Shown piece by piece: positions 5,245 to 9,399 of a stretch of DNA of 9,399 nt. The DNA is taken from positions 1 to 9,399 of the forward strand of contig CAYOWC010000196.1 in assembly GCA_964407525.1 (NCBI GenBank), written 5' to 3'. Made by a program: the position numbers and the translations under genes. The notes beneath the pieces were generated by a model that was not told the origin of the DNA, did not search any database, and was given only the letters and a program-made list of their open reading frames with translations. The DNA is from DUZB01 sp964407525. Lineage in GTDB: Bacteria; Desulfobacterota; DSM-4660; Desulfatiglandales; Desulfatiglandaceae. Position 1 is the first letter of the stretch. Every line of letters starts with the position of its first letter.

Positions 5245-5655
5245 TCACATCTTTTTTTCAGCTACTCGAATGCGAGCAATAGCCCTTTTCAATGCAATCT
5301 CAGCCCGCAGAAAATCGAGATCTTCCTTTCCACGATCCATAGCCAGTCTTTCATTGGCCCTTTCCAAGGCTTTACGCGCTCGCTCAAGATCAATCTCTGC
5401 AGCCGCTTCAGCAGCATCGACCAGAATGGAGACCTTATTATCCGAAACTTCGGCAAAACCAGTAGTCACAAAAAACCGTTCGGTCTTGCTTCCCGAAGAA
5501 TACCGAAGTTCTCCAGGATCAATCCCTGTTAGAAAGGGCACGTGGCCTTCCAACACCCCAAATTCTCCCATAGATCCCGAGGCAACGACAATTTCCACCT
5601 CCTGGCTGACCATAACCTTCTCAGGGGTTACCACTTCCAGGTGTAATTTTCCCAT
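5245..5655 (-). CDS. atpC: F1 ATP synthase subunit epsilon
   Basis: Epsilon subunit of F1, part of the rotating central stalk; it couples F1 to the c-ring and can inhibit ATP hydrolysis. The 136 residues show the normal two-domain form. An N-terminal beta sandwich (about 1-85) contains the family motif GEFGVLEGHVPFLTGIDPGEL region (residues 30-50). A C-terminal helical hairpin (about 88-136) is rich in Ala, Arg and Glu. The ATG at 5655 follows a GGGGG-type ribosome site. It lies 12 bases after atpD and is the last gene of the operon, followed by a strong terminator. Length is typical and nothing is missing. Confidence 0.97.
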   Translation of the reverse strand: MGKLHLEVVTPEKVMVSQEVEIVVASGSMGEFGVLEGHVPFLTGIDPGELRYSSGSKTERFFVTTGFAEVSDNKVSILVDAAEAAAEIDLERARKALERANERLAMDRGKEDLDFLRAEIALKRAIARIRVAEKKM

Positions 5656-5667
5656 GGGTCATTCCCC

Positions 5668-7083
5668 CTATTTACTGGCAGCAGCCATCTCTTCTGCTTT
5701 TTCCTGTGCCTGCTCGATGGTACCCACCATATAAAATGCATTTTCGGGCAGATCATCATGCTTTCCTTCAATGATCTCCTTAAAACCCTTCACAGTTTCG
5801 GCTACAGGCACATAAGCGCCAGCTTTTCCCGTAAACGTTTCCGCCACATGGAACGGCTGCGAAAGAAATCTCTGAATCCTTCGCGCCCTGGCAACGACAA
5901 TTTTGTCTTCATCAGACAATTCATCCATCCCGAGAATAGCAATAATATCCTGCAAGTCTTTATATTTCTGCAGAGTCTGCTGAACCTGTGTGGCGGTACG
6001 GTAGTGTTCTTCACCGATAAAATTCGGATCCAGAATTCGAGATGAGGAATCAAGGGGATCCACAGCAGGATATATACCAAGCTCCGTCAATGGCCTGGAG
6101 AGAACAACCGTTCCGTCCAAATGCGCAAAGGTGGTAGCAGGAGCAGGATCTGTAAGGTCATCAGCAGGCACATAGACACACTGTACAGACGTAATGGATC
6201 CTTTCTTTGTGGAAGTAATCCTCTCTTGAAGAGCACCAAGATCTGTTCCCAGAGTAGGCTGATATCCAACAGCGGAAGGAATACGACCAAGCAACGCAGA
6301 CACCTCAGCACCAGCCTGCGTAAACCGGAAAATATTATCAACGAACAGCAGAACGTCCTGACCTTTTTCATCTCGGTAGTATTCAGCAGCAGTCAGTGCG
6401 GAAAGAGCCACTCTTGCCCGAGCACCGGGCGGTTCCGTCATCTGACCGTAAATGAGTGCGGCCTTTGGCAGAACCCCTGATTCTTTCATCTCCATATACA
6501 GGTCATTGCCTTCACGGGTCCTTTCACCCACACCCGCAAAAACACTGATACCACCATGCTGCATGGCGATGTTATGAATCATTTCCATCATGACCACTGT
6601 TTTTCCCACGCCGGCGCCACCAAACATCCCCATTTTACCACCTCTGGGGAATGGGACCAGCAGGTCAATGACCTTTACACCCGTCTCAAGAACTTTAACC
6701 GAAGTGTCCAGTTCATCAAAAGCCGGAGCGGGTCTATGGATCGGATAGAATTCCGTGGCATTTACAGGCCCCAGACCGTCAACTGGTCTTCCCACCACGT
6801 TGAGGACACGCCCGAGACCGGGGTCCCCCACAGGCATTAGAATCGGCTTTCCCGTATTTCTAACTTCCATTCCCCTCACAAGACCGTCCGTCACGTCCAT
6901 AGCGATACAACGAACCACATTGTCACCCAGGTGCTGTGCAACTTCCACAACCAGGTTATCTTCAGTGTCGTTAATCGTCGGATTTGAGATATAGAGCGCT
7001 GTTAAAATTTCCGGGAGTTCCCCGTCTGCGAACTCCACGTCAACGACCGGACCAATGACTTGGATTAATTTGCCCTCATTCAT
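5668..7083 (-). CDS. atpD: F1 ATP synthase subunit beta
   Basis: Catalytic subunit of the F1 head, making ATP from ADP and phosphate as the gamma shaft turns. All catalytic elements are in place over 471 residues: Walker A GGAGVGKT (155-162), catalytic Glu187 in GVGERTR, Walker B LLFVDN with Asp249, the conserved YVPADDLTDPAPATTFAHLD region (304-323), and the lever DELSDED (387-393), a slight variant of the usual DELSEED that keeps its acidic character. The N-terminal beta barrel (about 1-75) and C-terminal helical domain (from about 355) are complete. The ATG at 7083 has a perfect AGGAGG site upstream on the minus strand. It lies 35 bases after atpG and 12 bases before atpC, so it is part of one operon. 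Confidence 0.99.
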   Translation of the reverse strand: MNEGKLIQVIGPVVDVEFADGELPEILTALYISNPTINDTEDNLVVEVAQHLGDNVVRCIAMDVTDGLVRGMEVRNTGKPILMPVGDPGLGRVLNVVGRPVDGLGPVNATEFYPIHRPAPAFDELDTSVKVLETGVKVIDLLVPFPRGGKMGMFGGAGVGKTVVMMEMIHNIAMQHGGISVFAGVGERTREGNDLYMEMKESGVLPKAALIYGQMTEPPGARARVALSALTAAEYYRDEKGQDVLLFVDNIFRFTQAGAEVSALLGRIPSAVGYQPTLGTDLGALQERITSTKKGSITSVQCVYVPADDLTDPAPATTFAHLDGTVVLSRPLTELGIYPAVDPLDSSSRILDPNFIGEEHYRTATQVQQTLQKYKDLQDIIAILGMDELSDEDKIVVARARRIQRFLSQPFHVAETFTGKAGAYVPVAETVKGFKEIIEGKHDDLPENAFYMVGTIEQAQEKAEEMAAASK

Positions 7084-7118
7084 GGTTAAACAAAGACCTC
7101 CTTATAGTTTAAAAACCA

Positions 7119-8000
7119 TTATCCCTTCAATGCCTCGGCGCCGCCCACAATATCCATCAGTTCAGCAGTAATAGCAGCCTGTCGAGCTTTGTTGAACACC
7201 AAGGTAAGATTTTCTACAAGTTCATTACAATTTTTGGATGCATTGTCCATAGCCGCCATACGAGCGGCATGTTCACTGGTTTCATTCTGCAGAAAGGCGT
7301 TATAAATCTGCACACTGATGTGCTTCGGAAGCAGCTCAATCACCAAAGATTCAGGATCAGGTTCACAAAGGTACTCAGCCTGCTCCTGGGTAGATTCAGC
7401 AGCTTCTTCTGTTTTAGGAGGCTCCACGGGGATCAATTTCACCAACGTAGGAATTTGCCTGCCCATTCCAGCAAAACGGCTGTACATCAAATAAACTTCG
7501 TCCACCTCATCGTTCAGATACCGATCGATCATTCCTCGCGTCATCTGGTTGATAAACGAGATGTCAACATTTCCGTAGACATCCACGAAGCTGTCCAACA
7601 GTTCGTACTTTCGCTTACGAAAGTAGTCCCTTCCTTTTTTGCCCACGGTAATAAGCCCGGTATCCTTACCTTTCCCCTTCTCCTCCTTAACCCATTTCTC
7701 CGCTAGATGGATCAGGTTGGAATTAAAACTTCCGCAGAGGCCTCTATCTCCGGTAAAGTGAAGCAGCGCCACCTTTGAAACAGGTTCTTTCTTCACAAGA
7801 AGGGGATGTATATCCGGTTCAATCCTACTCGCCAGATTTCCAAGCACTTCAGCAAACTTCTTGGCGTATGGTTCAAAACTCTCCATCCTCATCTGAGCGC
7901 CACGAAGTCTCGCTGCGGCCACCATATTCATGGCCTTGGTTATCTGCCGTGTCTTCTTTACCGCGCTTATCTTTCTTTGAATATCATTTAAGGTTGCCAT
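7119..8000 (-). CDS. atpG: F1 ATP synthase subunit gamma
   Basis: Central shaft of the F1 motor, whose coiled coil rotates inside the alpha3-beta3 ring. It has 293 residues, normal for the family. Both ends of the shaft are conserved: the N-terminal helix with IQRKISAVKKTRQITKAMN (8-26), and the C-terminal helix with ARQAAITAELMDIVGGAEAL. The middle globular domain carries GDRGLCG (84-90). An acidic, Glu/Pro-rich loop (about 197-222) precedes the conserved YLCEPDPESL stretch. It corresponds to the variable region of gamma, and I see no lineage-specific regulatory insertion such as the chloroplast disulfide loop. The ATG at 8000 has a modest AGAAAGG ribosome site. The upstream gap to atpA is 163 bases, unusually wide for this operon. 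Confidence 0.98.
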   Translation of the reverse strand: MATLNDIQRKISAVKKTRQITKAMNMVAAARLRGAQMRMESFEPYAKKFAEVLGNLASRIEPDIHPLLVKKEPVSKVALLHFTGDRGLCGSFNSNLIHLAEKWVKEEKGKGKDTGLITVGKKGRDYFRKRKYELLDSFVDVYGNVDISFINQMTRGMIDRYLNDEVDEVYLMYSRFAGMGRQIPTLVKLIPVEPPKTEEAAESTQEQAEYLCEPDPESLVIELLPKHISVQIYNAFLQNETSEHAARMAAMDNASKNCNELVENLTLVFNKARQAAITAELMDIVGGAEALKG

Positions 8001-8163
8001 GTGGCCTTTCTCTCTTTTTTTCTCAAGTTTATTTCATTTCACCTGAGGAGCCAAAATGGTACCGCAAGTGAACAAACCTTCGCTAAACCCCGTACACATC
8101 AATTTCTTTTCTTGACGCGAAAGGCTCCAGCGGTTTTGGCCATTCAACCAATTTGGATGTCAA

Positions 8164-9399
8164 TCAGGCAGCCGGCTGAAAAATAGTCGCAAAATCATCC
8201 AGCGCCTTTTTCAATTTTTCATTCGTCTCGTCGGAGATATCGCCTTTCTCCTTAATATCTTCCAGGAGGCCACCATGTTTACCGGCCATAAATTCCAACA
8301 TCTGCGTTTCATATTCAGAGACGGCCTCTTCCGGCCATTTGTCAAGGTATCCATTTGCTCCCGCGAAAAGGATGGCGACTTCCTGTTCCCCCGACATGGG
8401 ATGGAACTGGGGCTGTTTCAGGACTTCAACCAGTCTCCGTCCTCTGTTGAGCTGTTGCAGGGTCGCCTTGTCCAAGTCGCTTCCAAATTGAGCGAAAGCC
8501 TCCAACTCCCTGAACTGAGCCATATCCAGTTTCAGCGATCCAGCCACCTTCCGCATAGCCTTGGTCTGGGCAGCACCACCCACCCGAGAAACGGAAAGCC
8601 CCACGTTGATGGCAGGTCGAACACCGGAGAAAAACAGGTTCGGCTCAAGGTACACCTGGCCGTCGGTAATGGAGATAACGTTTGTGGGGATATAGGCGGA
8701 TACGTCACCAGCCTGGGTCTCAATAATGGGCAGAGCAGTCAGGGAACCGGCCCCAAGCTTGTCGTTCACTTTGGCAGCCCGTTCAAGCAGACGCGAGTGA
8801 TTATAAAAAATATCTCCCGGGAAAGCCTCACGTCCGGGTGGGCGTCTCAGGAGAAGAGACACCTGCCGATATGCCGTGGCCTGTTTTGAGAGATCATCAT
8901 AGATAATCAGGGCATGTTTTCCCTGGTCCCGATAATATTCCCCTATGGCACAACCGGCATAAGGGGAAATAAACTGCTGCGTTGCAGGGTCACTGGCGCA
9001 CGCTGCTACGACGGTTGTATATTCCATGGCGCCATGTTTCTCAAGAATATCCACCACCTGGGCAACCGTCGACTTTTTCTGACCAGTGGCAACATAGATA
9101 CAATAAACATCCGTATTCTTCTGATTTATAATGGCATCAACACAGATAGCCGTTTTACCGATCTGCCTGTCGCCAATGATGAGCTCGCGCTGCCCCCTGC
9201 CAATGGGAGTCATCGCATCAATGGCTTTGATACCGGTATACATGGGCTCGGAAACCGACTGGCGATCGATGACACCGGGGGCAACCATTTCGAGTCGATT
9301 GAACTCCGTCGCTTCTATAGGGCCCTTGCCATCGAGGGGTTTTCCCACGGCATCGATAACCCTTCCCAAGACCGCTTCCCCAACAGGAATCTCGGCGAT
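8164..9399 (-). CDS. atpA: F1 ATP synthase subunit alpha, 5' end outside window
   Basis: Non-catalytic nucleotide-binding subunit of the F1 head, which also supplies the arginine finger to the beta active site. 411 residues are visible; about the first 90, including the start, lie beyond the right edge. The reading frame is open to the last base: IAEIPVGEAV precedes LGRVIDAVG, so the codon at 9367-9369 is an internal TTG leucine and no start should be placed there. Visible elements in order are Walker A GDRQIGKT, Walker B LIIYDD, the YIPTNVISITDGQ segment, and the arginine finger in SVSRVGGAAQTKAM. A helical C-terminal domain ends in IFQPAA. The Walker A has Ile where GDRQTGKT is common; the Lys and Thr that bind phosphate and magnesium are kept. 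It is the first visible gene of the operon; atpH and the F0 genes would lie further upstream if the order is standard. Confidence 0.98.
   Translation of the reverse strand: MAEIPVGEAVLGRVIDAVGKPLDGKGPIEATEFNRLEMVAPGVIDRQSVSEPMYTGIKAIDAMTPIGRGQRELIIGDRQIGKTAICVDAIINQKNTDVYCIYVATGQKKSTVAQVVDILEKHGAMEYTTVVAACASDPATQQFISPYAGCAIGEYYRDQGKHALIIYDDLSKQATAYRQVSLLLRRPPGREAFPGDIFYNHSRLLERAAKVNDKLGAGSLTALPIIETQAGDVSAYIPTNVISITDGQVYLEPNLFFSGVRPAINVGLSVSRVGGAAQTKAMRKVAGSLKLDMAQFRELEAFAQFGSDLDKATLQQLNRGRRLVEVLKQPQFHPMSGEQEVAILFAGANGYLDKWPEEAVSEYETQMLEFMAGKHGGLLEDIKEKGDISDETNEKLKKALDDFATIFQPAA

Noticed and set aside
5270..5734. Open frame of 154 codons on the plus strand across atpC and the atpD end
   Set aside because: Antisense to atpC, Ser/Ala-rich translation typical of a shadow frame, no supporting start signal.
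8275..8889. Open frame of 204 codons on the plus strand inside atpA
   Set aside because: Fully antisense to a highly conserved gene, with no recognisable domain; it arises from codon bias on the other strand.
9367..9369. Apparent start of atpA
   Set aside because: The codon is TTG within the conserved VLGRV segment, and the frame stays open with AtpA-like sequence to the window edge, so the gene is merely cut by the window.

Overview
This is ordinary-looking housekeeping DNA from a bacterium of moderate GC content, probably a didermal one. I recognise seven protein families: LipB, LipA, RNase Y, ZapA, and the F1 ATP synthase subunits alpha, gamma, beta and epsilon (counted as one complex). 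There are also two small proteins I can only describe or name tentatively. The combination of de novo lipoylation genes, RNase Y and a ZapB-like/ZapA pair occurs in Desulfobacterota and some deep-branching groups. A Brocadiales-like planctomycete is another possibility. I cannot settle the lineage from this window. The run of exactly 100 N at 4201-4300 marks a draft or metagenome scaffold.

Layout. Positions 4-369 (minus) encode a small four-helix membrane protein of unknown function. It is divergent from a plus-strand lipB-lipA operon (527-2124) that overlaps by ATGA and has a good sigma70-type promoter at 442-470. A palindromic repeat (2142-2275) lies in the convergent gap between lipA and rny. 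Everything from 2298 to the right edge reads on the minus strand. In transcription order it is atpA (5' end outside the window), atpG, atpD, atpC, a strong intrinsic terminator, a fresh promoter, a zapB-like gene, zapA (interrupted by the scaffold gap), a non-coding stretch with possible RNA structure and a weak terminator, and then rny.

How the genes work together. LipB moves octanoyl groups from acyl carrier protein to lipoyl domains, and LipA inserts the two sulfurs. The Atp proteins form the catalytic F1 head, central stalk and epsilon subunit of the ATP synthase. ZapA and the ZapB-like coiled coil are Z-ring accessory proteins in bacteria that use FtsZ. RNase Y is a membrane-anchored endoribonuclease that starts mRNA decay.

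I found no convincing new multi-gene system. The items most worth a second look are non-coding: a nested RNA fold between zapA and rny, where proteobacteria often carry 6S RNA; a long hairpin ahead of zapA; a palindromic repeat made of 8-base units; and a near-inverted repeat flanking the assembly gap. One protein item also stands out: an apparent internal duplication in the small membrane protein.
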